Shown here: positions 1 through 17,700 of the stretch, in pieces
How the letters are laid out: each line of letters opens with the position of its first letter
Numbering within the stretch: the first letter of the stretch is position 1
Assembly (NCBI RefSeq): GCF_002078875.1
Contig: NC_034420.1
Span: forward strand, 17,795,639-17,859,638
Length of the DNA stretch: 64,000 nucleotides
Origin: Numida meleagris
Lineage: Eukaryota; Chordata; Aves; Galliformes; Numididae
Direction of reading: 5' to 3'
Notes under the pieces: model-generated
What the model was told of the DNA's origin: nothing
What the model saw: the letters and a program-made list of their open reading frames with translations, nothing else
Database searches by the model: none
Made by a program: the position numbers and the translations under genes

Positions 1-5705
<5,705 letters not shown>

Positions 5706-6970
5706 GATTTGCTAAGTTCAAGCACCCTGTGAAGTAAGCCTTTTGCTCACAGTATATACAGGGACTGCACCTGTCTGCCTCTGTGGGAGCAGAGGCTTCC
5801 CACTAAGAGCTGGTGTGGTTCATATTATACACTCTTCAGCTACTGTTTCCTACGCTGCCTCAACACTGAAGGTCTAATGGAAGGTTGCACTTCTACATGC
5901 AGAATTCCAGATTCTAATGAAAGGTGCCATGTCCCTTTCCTGTGGCCTTTTGCAAATTGGAAGAATGTGGAAACCACTTGGTGTTCCTACATATTATGGT
6001 CAGAAACGGTGTAAAGAGTGTGGATGTTTTTCCTCATGCCTAGTTAGTCTCCTTGAAGGTAGCGAAATTTGCTGGAGGTGGGTCATCCTACTGCAGACTT
6101 AGCTGGTAGCTGCTGAAAGAGTGTGAGTAACAGTAGCCCAACTGCAGAAATGTAAGTAAATTTCCCATGTGAGATACAGGCCAAGGAAAAAAACAAAGCT
6201 GTTCTCTGCACTCCCCCTTCTTGCAGCCATTTCCCTATACACTGTAGAGTTGCAGAACTAAAGGGAGAACCCACTTTTTTTTTTTCCCAGGAGATTCCAG
6301 AAACCGGAGAATTGTGTATTTAGTGAAAAACTAGGTTTGTAGTTAAACAGTTAATATTTCATGAAAGTAGATATTTTTAGTATTTTTGAAGTACCACAAC
6401 TGTTCTTGGATTTTCAAGGAAAGGCGTATTACATTTAGTCTTCCTTTCAATAAAATCAAGAAGTGATTTTTAGAAAGCAGTCCAAAATAGCACAAAAACA
6501 GCCAAAGGAGAGTGAATAGAAATTGACAACCCACCTTCCTTACCCATATTCCTCACTCATCTTCTCCTGTCTCCCCACTGCTTCCACAGAATGAGAAGTG
6601 AAAAGGAGTTTGAACTCTGTTCTCATGTGGAGATGTTGTACATCTCTATCTGCACTGGTAACTACAGGCAATAGTTTTTCCAGTACCAGTGCTAGCTGAA
6701 AACATTTATCCTTTCCAAAAGTGAAGGAAAAGTTAACCTTCAAGTATCAACTTTGTCCAGAACTATTTTAAGTAAAATGTTCCTGCTTGGTAGAACTGTA
6801 ATCAGATTTTACTAATGTCAGCATTGATGCAATGGATTTCGTTGTCTGGGTACATTGGGAAATATATCTACCTTATATCCAGCTGTACTGTAGTGCCACC
6901 TGCAGGCCTGTTAATATGTTCACGGTTATTTCATTTTTTTTTTAAATAAAAGTCATTTACTGTAACAGCT
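5706..6970 (+). other. KDM3B: KDM3B 3' UTR
   Basis: The sequence from the stop codon to the first canonical polyadenylation signal is about 1.25 kb and holds no recognisable coding sequence or repeat. The end is inferred from the AATAAA hexamer at 6945-6950, with cleavage expected 15-25 nt later. Confidence 0.75.
6945..6950 (+). terminator. KDM3B: KDM3B polyadenylation signal AATAAA
   Basis: A canonical AATAAA follows a T-rich stretch. It is the first such hexamer after the KDM3B stop codon, so it is the likely 3' end signal. Confidence 0.7.
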
Positions 6971-6975
6971 TGGGC

Positions 6976-9900
6976 AGTTTCTTTCAGACTTAGACACTGA
7001 TATTCCTGCTATGAAGTTATCTCAGCTTCTGCCTCTGAGTAGTGTAAGCTACCTGATAACTTCTTACCATGTGTCTGACTAGAAGGCTTGGATATTTTAT
7101 GTCTGGAGTCCCAGATAAGTGCTGGGAGCACGTGCAGATTTTTTTTTTTCTCTCAGAACTAGTTTGGGAAGAGGGTCTGTTTTATCATAAATCTCATCTC
7201 TTGTGCAGTGGTCCCTGCCTATTGCTATCTTTGTATCAGGTTGGCATTCGGATTGTCCTCACCTGCTCTGCTCTTGTGAGGCCACATCTGGAATACTGTG
7301 TCCAAACCTGGGACCCCCAGTACAGGAAGGATGCAGATCTGTTGGAGCGAGACCAGAGAAGAGCCACGAAGATCATCGAAGGGCTGGAGCACCTCTCCTA
7401 TGAAGAAAGATTGAGGGAGTTGGGCATATTTAGTTTGGAGAAGAGAAGAAGGCTCCGTGGAGACCTCATCACAGCCTTCTGGTACTTGAAGGGAGCTTAC
7501 AAGCAGGAGGGAGACTGACATTTTATACTGTCTGATAGTGATAGGACAAGGGGGGGAATGGCTTTGAATTGAAAGAGGGTTAGATAGTAGGAATAAATTT
7601 TTAACAGAGGGTGGTGAGGCACTGGAACAGGTTGCACAGAGAAGTAATGGATGCCGTATCTCTGGAAGTGTATTCAAGGTCAGGTTGGATGGGATCCTGG
7701 ACAGCCTGGTCTAGTGGTTGGCAATTCTGCCCATGGCTGGGGAGCTGAAACTAGATGATTTTTAAGGTCCCTTCCAAACTAAGCCATTCAATGATTCTGT
7801 GATCTCCCATAACTGCTTCATATAGATAGCAAAACTAGCAAACTGAAGTGATTATAAAATTGCTTTAAGATGTGCAAACAGTAGTTTTATCACAGGGTTT
7901 TCTGGTTATGGTCTTTTTTAGAAGCAGCATCTGTGAAATGTGGAATCATAAGCAAATAGAAGGAGACCTGAATCTTAGAGCAGACTCGGCATGGTCATTC
8001 GGCTGTTTCACAGAGTCTTTAAAATGTTGTATGGGATGCTCACATCTCTTTCAGTCTCAGATTAAGGAAAATAAATAATGTCTTCTGTCTGAAGATCTTG
8101 CTTCGTATCAACTCAACAGCTCCCTTATTTGATGTTGATTTAAAAATGCAACAGTCTGCAAGGGTTAATTTTACAAGACTTACCCATTTCTCTATTTATA
8201 AAGTGTATTCTGAGGCAAAATAAACATGGAAAAAAGTAACTAAAACATTGATGGCTTTGATCCATTTGCTAATCCTCAGCTAGATTCTGAGGTAGACTCT
8301 TCTAGAACCCGAGGATGTGGAATCAGAATTCTAGTGGAGAATTTAGGTGTCAAGCAGTAATTTGGATTTACCTGCAATAAAAATAAGATGGAAGAAGTTA
8401 TCAGGAACAAATATTCTTTAAAATGTATTACTCCTGTGCATATAGGACTTTCTTTTCTCACATTTTCAGTTAAGAAGTAATGGCTGAGATGCATGACACG
8501 TGCTAGTGACTTGCTCATCCGTCTGGCATATCTTACAAGTATTAATTAGGTGGAAAATGTGTGTGGAACTACATTACATGTGAGTGAAGCGTAGTATGAA
8601 AGCACCTGTGGACAGTACATCTTAGAGGCTTTGGTTACCAGTAAGCAACCACATCTTCTTATTGCCACCCTCAGTGTTTTCCCTAACACCCCATGCCCAT
8701 CTGGAATGCATAGAACCGCTTGTGGTCATTCTCTCCATTTGCATTTCAGCCTGAAATCAGCCCACAGCTGAAGTAGCAGTGTCTCTTAAGATCCCTTCTC
8801 TCAGCCTTTGAAAATCAGCTGCACGCTTTCACCAGGAATTTCTTACTAAGACCCTTAGTTATTCTGCAAGTTTCTTCCAAAGCTACTCTTGCATTCTTGA
8901 GCACTGAGTAATTGTTATTTCTCTTAACTACAACAGCTTCTGCCTGAACCTCTATTTGGCAGGATCTCCACATCTGACCTGGCGTTGGTCTAAATGTAGC
9001 TTTGCTCAAGTTTCTCTACTCAAGGAAGATTTCATCTCCTTGCCTGGTTGTTTAGGTCATAATGTCCAATAATCACCTAATTTAACCATTTCTAGAATAC
9101 ATTTGTCACGGGTTACTCCAGCGGTAGTGTATCTGGTAGAAAAACAGCCTGAATTTGAGGCAATAGAGACAATTTTTCTTTGTCTCTTAGATAAGTCTTA
9201 CAATCTCAGTTATACAACATTATGCAATATAAGTAATAACTTAATAAAATACTACTAACAAAAAATCATACCTTTTTTTAAATTTGACTTGCAGCCAACT
9301 TTTCTCACAAAAATAGCCTTTCAGTACCAGCAGTTTCTCCTTGTGAGAAGGTAAGTTAATGGATTAATTTATCGTTCTTCTGAAAGAAAGAGAGCTTCTT
9401 GTTGCTAACTGTATATTGCTATCTTAAAATGCTTCTCCTGGACTTGTTCTAAAGCTCAGTTTGCCGCTTAACAGTGAGCTCCCACTGAAGACATTCATAA
9501 GTCTGCTTGCTTTACTAATGTTGATGTTCGTATTTTGTTGTTTATGTCACTGCTTATTTATAATACACTGCAAATGTTCAGTCTGTTTCTCAATGCATTA
9601 AACAATTTAAAACACTAAGGCACACTTCCTTTGTCTGCTGCTTACCCATGCTGCAGTTATTTAGCGCTCCCAGTCTCTTCATACATTGTACCCAACACAT
9701 CTCCAAATTTTCCTTGTTCTGTCAGCATCTTTCACTCACCTGAACGTGAACACATTATTCAAGTACCAGAGCTGTTGTCCGCCTGCTCCCTGATAGGAAA
9801 CTGGTGGGAATAAAAACACAGTTGTGATGGAAGCGCACGTTTGTGTTACTTGGACTTGTGAAAACATATTCCTTTCATTCTATTTGTAGGTCATTTGTGC

Positions 9901-10910
9901 TGTCAGTGTTGTAAATTGTGCAGTCCCTTATGCAATCATTTTGTGGCCATTCATATCCGCAGGCAGACTGTGACAAAATGCTCTTTGTCGGTGTCTGTAG
10001 TGACAGTTTTGTTTTCGGCTCTTACATGTAATGGAAAGTTGCTGATGTTTTGTGTTTTTCATCATTGCTCATTATGCTGAGGTTCATGCATCCATGAGAA
10101 AATTATTCCCTAGCAACTCATTGTTTTTGATCTTTTTTGGTTTATTCCCTTTTCAGAAGGGCTATTTCACAAGTAATAAGATTCTGCCATAGTACCCTCC
10201 TTCGTTTTTTGATATTTTTGTTGTTTAGGTTCTTTTTGTTATTTGTTTTGGTAGTAAAGAACTATATTAGGCTATCAAATCTTTTTTTTTTTCTTAAATT
10301 TAAAAACAGCTTATGTAATGACCATCTTAATATGATTCGAAGATCAGTGTGCTGAGCCTGATCAGTCTTTGTCTCTAGTTTACTCAGGGGTGCAAACCAG
10401 TCCATTAACTCTTGCAATGACTGAAGGGGAGGATTCTCTGAACAGTACTCTCTGAGTCGTTAAAACAATTTTTGCTACTCTGTTTTCTGGTAGGCTGCTA
10501 TATCAAAGTATACAGATGGATAATTCTTACTCCTGTCCTCTTCAGCTTTATTTGTATAGCTAAGCAATCCTAGGCCTCATAGTGATTCACAAGAGCACTA
10601 GGCAACATGGAGTCATCCTGGAAACGACAAAGAACAGCCTTCATCCCATAAGTTTGATAACATTGACCTGTGTCTGTTAGTTAATTTGATTTCACATCCA
10701 GTTTAGAGTGAAGCGGGAGCCTTGGAAAGGTTTTTAAATTTAAGTAATCTATTTGTTAGCTGCGTTTTGGCTGTTGTGTTGGACTCTGTAGAGCAGGTAA
10801 CTTTGGAAGACTGCTTTGTCCGTGGTCTCTATTACTGCCTCCTAAAGTATCCATCGCCTTAAATCATCACTCCTCCTTCTGTAATTTCTTATATCGTACG
10901 TTAGTCGCCT
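6976..10910. other. KDM3B-REEP2 intergenic region
   Basis: Apart from the CR1 copy at 7240-7803, this AT-rich DNA shows no gene, RNA gene or known regulatory cluster. Open frames are short and unlike known families. GC content rises sharply from about 10920, where the REEP2 CpG island begins. Confidence 0.6.
7240..7803 (+). mobile_element. CR1 LINE, 5'-truncated 3' end fragment
   Basis: The plus strand encodes the C-terminal part of the CR1 ORF2 protein (segments such as [23 protein letters not shown] and [17 protein letters not shown]). It is followed by the CR1 3' region and the diagnostic tail ending in TGATTCTGTGA. The copy is 5'-truncated, as is usual for CR1, and carries several disruptions, so it cannot move. 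Confidence 0.92.
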
Positions 10911-10919
10911 GCCATCTTT

Positions 10920-11720
10920 CCGGTAGGTCCTCTTTCCAGCCACGCTGCCGTCACCCTCCTTCGCCCGGGGGCGAGGAGGCTCCGGCCCCCGGGGAGCACC
11001 GTTCTCGCGCTCGGAGCGAACCGGCGCAGGAACCGCCCCAGTGCCGCGTGCTGCCTGAACGGGGCGGGGAAGCTCGGGGCGCGATGCGGCCCGTCGGCTC
11101 CGCCCCTGTAAGAAGCCGGGGAGGGGCTGCACGGTGCTTGCTGCAGGAACCCGCCCTTTAAGAGCCGCCTCCTGCCACCGCGGAGCCCCGCGTCGCCGCC
11201 CGACCCTGCCCGGCGCCGCCATGGTCTCCTGGATCATCTCACGTCTCGTGGTGTGAGTACCGGAGCCTGGGAGGAAGGATGCGCAGGGCCTTTCTCTGGC
11301 CGGGCACTCCGGGTGGGGCGCGGCCGCCTCCCGGAGCGGAGCTGCAGCGCTGCCACAGATTTCAGCCTGGGGAAGAACCCCGCGTCCCTGGGGGCGGCCG
11401 CTGTCTCGCGGTCTGCGGCCGCGTCCTGACGGCTCTGCGTAGGCTTCCGCGGCCCGGGAGCGGCGGCCTCCTAAGGGCAGCGCTGCGGTGGTGGGGGCGG
11501 CTGAGCTCTGCCTGCGGCGGCTGCGGAGGAGTGGGAGCTGCTGGGGGCTTCCCGCCGTGGAGACGGGTAGGGCAACGGCGGTGCAGGACGCAGCGGAGCC
11601 GAGAAGTGCTAAGGGGTCTGTTCTTCTTGCAGGCTGATATTCGGCACGCTCTACCCCGCCTACTCCTCCTACAAGGCCGTGAAGACGAAAAACGTGAAGG
11701 AATATGTGAGTAAGGTTCGC
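10920..11720. promoter_or_regulatory. REEP2: REEP2 CpG island promoter
   Basis: A sharp change to GC- and CpG-rich sequence covers the REEP2 5' flank, first exon, short first intron and second exon. No TATA box is evident near the start codon. This agrees with a CpG-island promoter with dispersed initiation somewhere in about 10950-11200. The exact transcription start cannot be read from the sequence. Confidence 0.8.
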
Positions 11721-14700
11721 CGTGCGGCCAGCGCTCTCCGCGTTCCTTCGCGGCTGCCCCGCGAATCCACGGCTCGGCCCAGCGGTGCCGGGGGCAGCCC
11801 GCCCTGCAGGTCGGCCGGGCTGCCTGAAGAGCAGCCCCGACGGCCTTTGGAGAAGTTGCTGGGGAAGGATGCGGACTGAAATGGGATGTTTAAAGCCGTC
11901 AGTGTGGGTTGTGGGTTTTTTTGTTTTGTTTTGTTTTCCCAGGAAATGTCTGAGGAAGGAAAAGTGGGAGAAAACACTGTAGTCTGGAGCACATGGAGGT
12001 CCAGGGACAAGTTATTTCTCGGTCTCTGTTCTTACTCAGTGTCCTTTTATAACTCTTTCAGTACTACTTCTGTTTTCTTCTAAAATCCTGAGCAATCTTG
12101 CTTGGTTTGTGTTTTCTTATCAACCTTGCTATTGTCAGCAGTTTCTCTTGGTCAAGACTTCATTCTCATTCCTTCCTGAGATCACTTCTCTCTCTCTCTC
12201 TGCCTGTGCTGTTGTTGCAATGACACTATTTAAAGCACCATGTGGTTTTCAGGGATGATATGTGCCACCTTTAGAGAAGTGCTGTTGTTCTAAGTTGATC
12301 AGTGGAGGTGAGCTATTTGATTAATGGGTAGGATGAATTTCTTTCTGTTTAGGAAAAAAAAAATCAGATAGAGAAGAGAGGTAATATGGCTGAGTAGGAT
12401 GTAATTTGCTAATGTTGCTTTGCAGTATGGTCTGAGACTCTTCATCTGACCAACTCTGTTTGCTGCTTACAAAATAGCATGTCAATGATAAATGTTGCAG
12501 GATCTTTCTTATGCTTCTTCAGTCCTGTAGAACTGTCTAGACATTTCCTGTGCGTTGGCTTAAAGTTCAGCCCACTGGGTTTGGAATGCGACAGTGGCTG
12601 AAGTGAAATTGTCACATAGTGGAAAGCTTTAAAAACAACAATTAGCTCAGCTGACTTTTCTGTTCTTTCTTTCTTCCCTTCAGCAGAGAAGTAAAAATGT
12701 CAATGTTCAGTATACACTGATAACCAAAATGGTGTTTCAAGAGTGAGTATTAGAGGTATATACTCAGGAGTACTTTGAACCTTACTAAATTTAGGATTAA
12801 GGTTATGGAGTTCAAAGTCGTAAGTAGCCTTAGAATTTGAAGACGCTCTTTACAGTAAAAACCTGCTTATTTTCTGTAGGATGGCTGCTGTGGTACAGAA
12901 ATGCGATGTCTTGCAGAATATAGACCTTGTATTGATCTGATTTTCTTTTGGTAGATGTTACCTTTATTGCAGCAGAGCTTTCTTAATTTGGCAGTAAAAA
13001 AGAAATGAAATACACTACTAGAGTTTTATGAAGTTTTTATAACAAAACTGACAGCTAATTATGTGGTTGTAACCTGTTCTTTGATTCAAGAAAACATATC
13101 TGAAGTAGCAAAATTCATCTTCTCCTTAATTTGTTTATTCTTAAGGGGACTGCATCAGAACTAAACATGTATACAATGGATTCCAACTGTCCAATTAATT
13201 AATCTTCAGAAGGCTTTGTATTTTTCAGCAGAAGCAGAGAGGCCAGAACAAAGAAGTTTTGTTTAAACATAGTAAAGGGGAGAGCGATATCCATTCAAAC
13301 TACTTCTTGTGTGAAATGTCAGTGGAAAACTTGAATGCTGTGCTGTGTAATTACAAAGCCAGCTGTGTTTGTGCACTACTACTTGCTCATAGTGCTTAAG
13401 AACCAGCATGGGTGGTAGGGGAAGACCTTACAGGTGTATCTGTGCTGGAGAGTATGGTGTATTGAAGGCTACCGTGATACAGACCAAGACAACAGAAGCA
13501 GTTCAGCAACTTCGTTAGAGAACAGTGCAATCACTCTTACCCCACCATGATAAAGATTCATGTCCTCAACCAGCCTTGACAGACTGCCTCTAGTAACTTA
13601 TGCTGTTATAAAAGTATTTTTTTTTCCCTTTTACGCGTGGTGGGTAGCTTTGATCAAATGTACTTTTCATTTATGCTTTTGTGCTTACTGACTTTATTTA
13701 GGTTCTTGGTGCAAACTGGAGAGACTACGTATGTGCAGTTAGCTGAAACGGGCATTCGTTCATCTGTTGAGCAACAAAGACCTGACTCTTTTTTAACGGA
13801 TCAAAAACAAATATAGCCTAGTTTGACTGTCTTTTTTTTTTTTTTTGAAGAGGTTAGTAATCTGTGGATTAGAAATATAAGGAAAATAAAAAACATTCTT
13901 CCTCCTCTGCCACTCCCCTTGCTTTCTGCTTTTCTAGCTCCTGATAATCTGCACTTCAGTGACTTCTAGAGCTAGAACTTCAGTCCTTCTCACGTATTTA
14001 ACTGTATTTCTTTTTTCTCTGGTTGTAGAGGGGTAGGCTGAATGGTGGCAAGAGGAGACAGAGGGCAAGATCCAGATCCATGTCCCTTATTGAAGATGTG
14101 AATGTACCATATGTTTAAACATACCATGCATTTGAACAGTAACATAGCAATGTGTTTTTCTTCTTCCATTTCAGTACTCCTGAGCGTTGCATTACTACTG
14201 AAAAAGTCTAATAAGACAGAACTTAGTTTTATCAGGCTGTATACTGTGACCATTTCTGAGTGTTATGAGCAAACTTATGTAAACGGGGTACTTGTCTCTT
14301 TCTGATATTGTTTTCATTCTGAAAATGAAATTTTTATCCTTTCTTTTGTCTTTTCCCTTCTATCCTATTTTTATCCTTTCTTTTGTCTCTTTGAACCAAT
14401 TTTTAATCCTCAAGAGTCTATTACCTTTTATCTTCAACAGTACAGTATATTTTAATGTTTGTATAAGCTCGCTGGAAACTTTGTAGTGACTCTGTAGCCC
14501 TTATTAGGGAAGCACTGTAGCAAGAGCTAGGGAAAGTGTAGCTTAGGGATAAGTAAATTATTTGTCACTTTCTAACAACAGAGTAAGTCTGTTTGATATT
14601 TCGTGTGTCATCAACAAAATTATTTTGGCCCTTTCTGGGCGAATATGATCATAGAATCATAAAATAGGTTGGGTTGGAAGGGACCTTAGAGATAGCATTG

Positions 14701-17700
14701 TTCCAACTCCCCTGCCATGGGCAAGGACATCTGCCACTAGATCAGGTTGCCTAAAGACCCATCCAACCCAGCCTTGAACACTTTCAGGTTTGCAGCATCC
14801 ACAACTTCTCTGGGCTACTCATCACAAAGAATTTCTTCCTAACAGCTAATCTCAACCTACCCTCTCTTAGCTTTAAAACCGTGACCTTATGTCCTACCAC
14901 TGCACTCCAATAAAGAGTCTTTCCTAGTCTTTCCTGTAGGCCCCCTTTAAATACTGGAAGGCCACTGTTAGGTCACAGCCTGTCTTTGCAGGGGAGGTGT
15001 TCCAGCCTTCCGATCATCTTTGTGGCCCCTCTCTGAGCCTGCTCAAACAAGTAGTTTGTCTCTCTTATGCTGGGGACCCCGGAGCTGGGTGCAGTATCTA
15101 GGTGGGTTCTCATGAGAGCAGAGAATAAGGGGAGAATCACCTCCCTCAGCCTACTGTACATGCATCTTTTGACACAGCTCAGGATACAATTGGCTTTCTG
15201 GGCTGCAAGTGTGCTCTGCCAGCTCATAATCAGTTTTTTGTCCACCAGTACCCTCAAATCCTCCACAGTGCTGCTCTCAATCCGCTCACTGCCCAGCCTG
15301 CAGTCATGTTTGGGATTGCCCTGGTCCACATGCAGGACCTTGTGCTTGGCCTTATTGTGGCATTTGCAAGGACCCAGCTCTGAGGCCTGTCCAGGTCCCT
15401 CTGGATGACAACGCTTCCCTCCAGTGTGTTGACTACAACACACAGGTTGGTGTCCTCTGCAAACTTGCTGAGAGCGCATTCAGTGCTACATTCTATGTCA
15501 CTGATAAAGATGTTAAATAGTACCATTCCTTATACAGACCCTTGAGGGGTGCCACCCACCATTCTTATATATAATATATATATAATTATATTTTATATTA
15601 TTGTTTATATAATATTTATGTATTTAGTGTACATTAATGTTACATGGTTTTCTAAACTAAATGTAACATCTGGCATCTTCACTGCTGATTGTATGTGTGT
15701 TGTTACTTTTCTGCTGACTTCATCTCAGTGTGTAGAAATGATGAGTCATTTTTACGGAGAGGATGTTTTGCAATTTTTTTTCTTTTCTGATGTGAGTGAT
15801 TGCTCTTTTGCAGGTGAAGTGGATGATGTACTGGATTGTTTTTGCCTTTTTCACCACTGCAGAAACACTTACAGACATTGTTCTTTCTTGGTGAGTGCCT
15901 TGGTAGTATGTGGTGGTTTTGTTTGTTATTATTTTTTAAAGTAGAGCTCAGAATAAGGTTTCTCTCTTGTGTAGGAGTTTTCAATCCCCATAAAGTATAC
16001 AGGTTTGTAAATATTGTGTCTAAGCTGCTGTCTTAACTGTTTCATATTCTTTACTTTCAGACAGCTAGGGTAGACACACAGTGTCTTTAAGAGGGTTTCA
16101 TGCATTCAGAACACGAAATATTTTTGAGATATTATTACACAAAGTGGTAAAGTTAGAGGCGCAAAAAAAAAAAGGGATGGTAGAAGGAAAGAAAGTTTTG
16201 CTTTGTAAGCCTATTGTATGGAGGAGCAGATCGGATGCATGCCTTTGCTCTGAGAGATATTTTGCATGATGAAAGTGTCTTCCACTACTGGGGGTGGAAT
16301 GAGGCAGCTTTTTATCCCTCAGTACTGTGTGTCATGCGTGGCAATATTCAAACAGAGGCCTTCAACAATGACAACAGAGTGTCATCATATTCTTAATTGC
16401 TTTAGTGTCCGTACCTTGCAGGCATCTGAAAGAATACAGTCTAGTCAGAGTTATGTCTTTTAAATAAATAAGTAGTGGCTACATATGCCTTATGAATATG
16501 CTCCACTGTTTTGCCTCTTCCTACAGAAAATTTTGGAAAGCAAAGATCTGAAAAGTACAAGAGCTTTGGCTTAAAAATAGGAGAAATTTTCCATTCACTT
16601 ATTTGAATCTCCTCTATTGTATCTTCCCAGAGACTTTACTGAGTAGGAAATAGCAAAGAAGGGCTTGCATGCTGCCTGTTCTTAGCCTCCAGTATTAGTA
16701 ACAACTAGAGAGCTCTAGAAATACTTAGTTGAAAACTCTGATAAATGAAAATGAAACTGCTGTAGTAGTAGCATACAGCAGATAGTCTTTGAACAAACTT
16801 AAGAATGGTGAGAGTAGCTATCAGATCGTAATTTGGTATGTTTGCAGGGCTAGAGATGCCCTCTTTATGGAGTTTTCATGGCTATGCATGACAGACTGAA
16901 TGAAACTCAAAGAAGGTGCGTCCTAGGATTCCAAAGAGGATTCTGCTATTCTGACCTGTTATAGTTTACTGTTATTCTTTTATGCTTGAGTCCTTACTTT
17001 CTCTTTTCTCTTTCTGCCTATGCTGCTGTCTACCAGTTATTTCTATCTGTCTCTGTGATGATCTTGATTCCAGTTCTCCATCTTTCTCTCTCCTTTTTTT
17101 TTTTTTTTTTCCCCTTTCCTCTTTCTCTCAGGTTTCCCTTTTATTTCGAGTTGAAAATCGCATTTGTGATTTGGCTGCTCTCTCCTTACACCAAGGGCTC
17201 CAGTGTCCTCTACAGGAAGTTTGTGCACCCAACGCTCTCCAATAAGGAGAAGGTACTGGCTTGCTGGAAGATACTGACCTGTCTGAAAGTTGATTGAATT
17301 TTGATTCAGCTGTGAATCTTGATGAAAATTCAAATGCGTGATTCGAACTTGTGCTGACATGTGTAGGCATAGAATGATTGTCTCTGACAATGATGTCATT
17401 CTGCAGCCTTCTGAAGACTATCATGTAGCCAGTATTTTGCCTAATGCTTAGAAAGTGTGTTTGGCTATCCCAGTATCTTCAGCCCTTATAGCTACTATCA
17501 GTAGTTATGGCTACTAACACGATTAAAAGAATGTATGTTCTGTAGCCAGGCTGTTTTTTCATATTCTGATTGTAAGCAATTGCTTTGTTTCAGATGTGAC
17601 AATTTGGAGATTGCATTCTTTAATTTACAGTTGCATTTGCAAGCTTTCTGTAAGTAGCAGAAAAAATACAATTATTTGATCTATGACAGTGTAGGCTGGC

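Noticed and set aside
11279..11713. 144-codon frame across REEP2 intron 1 and exon 2
   Set aside because: Wrong frame relative to the conserved REEP2 exon; a CpG-island by-product.
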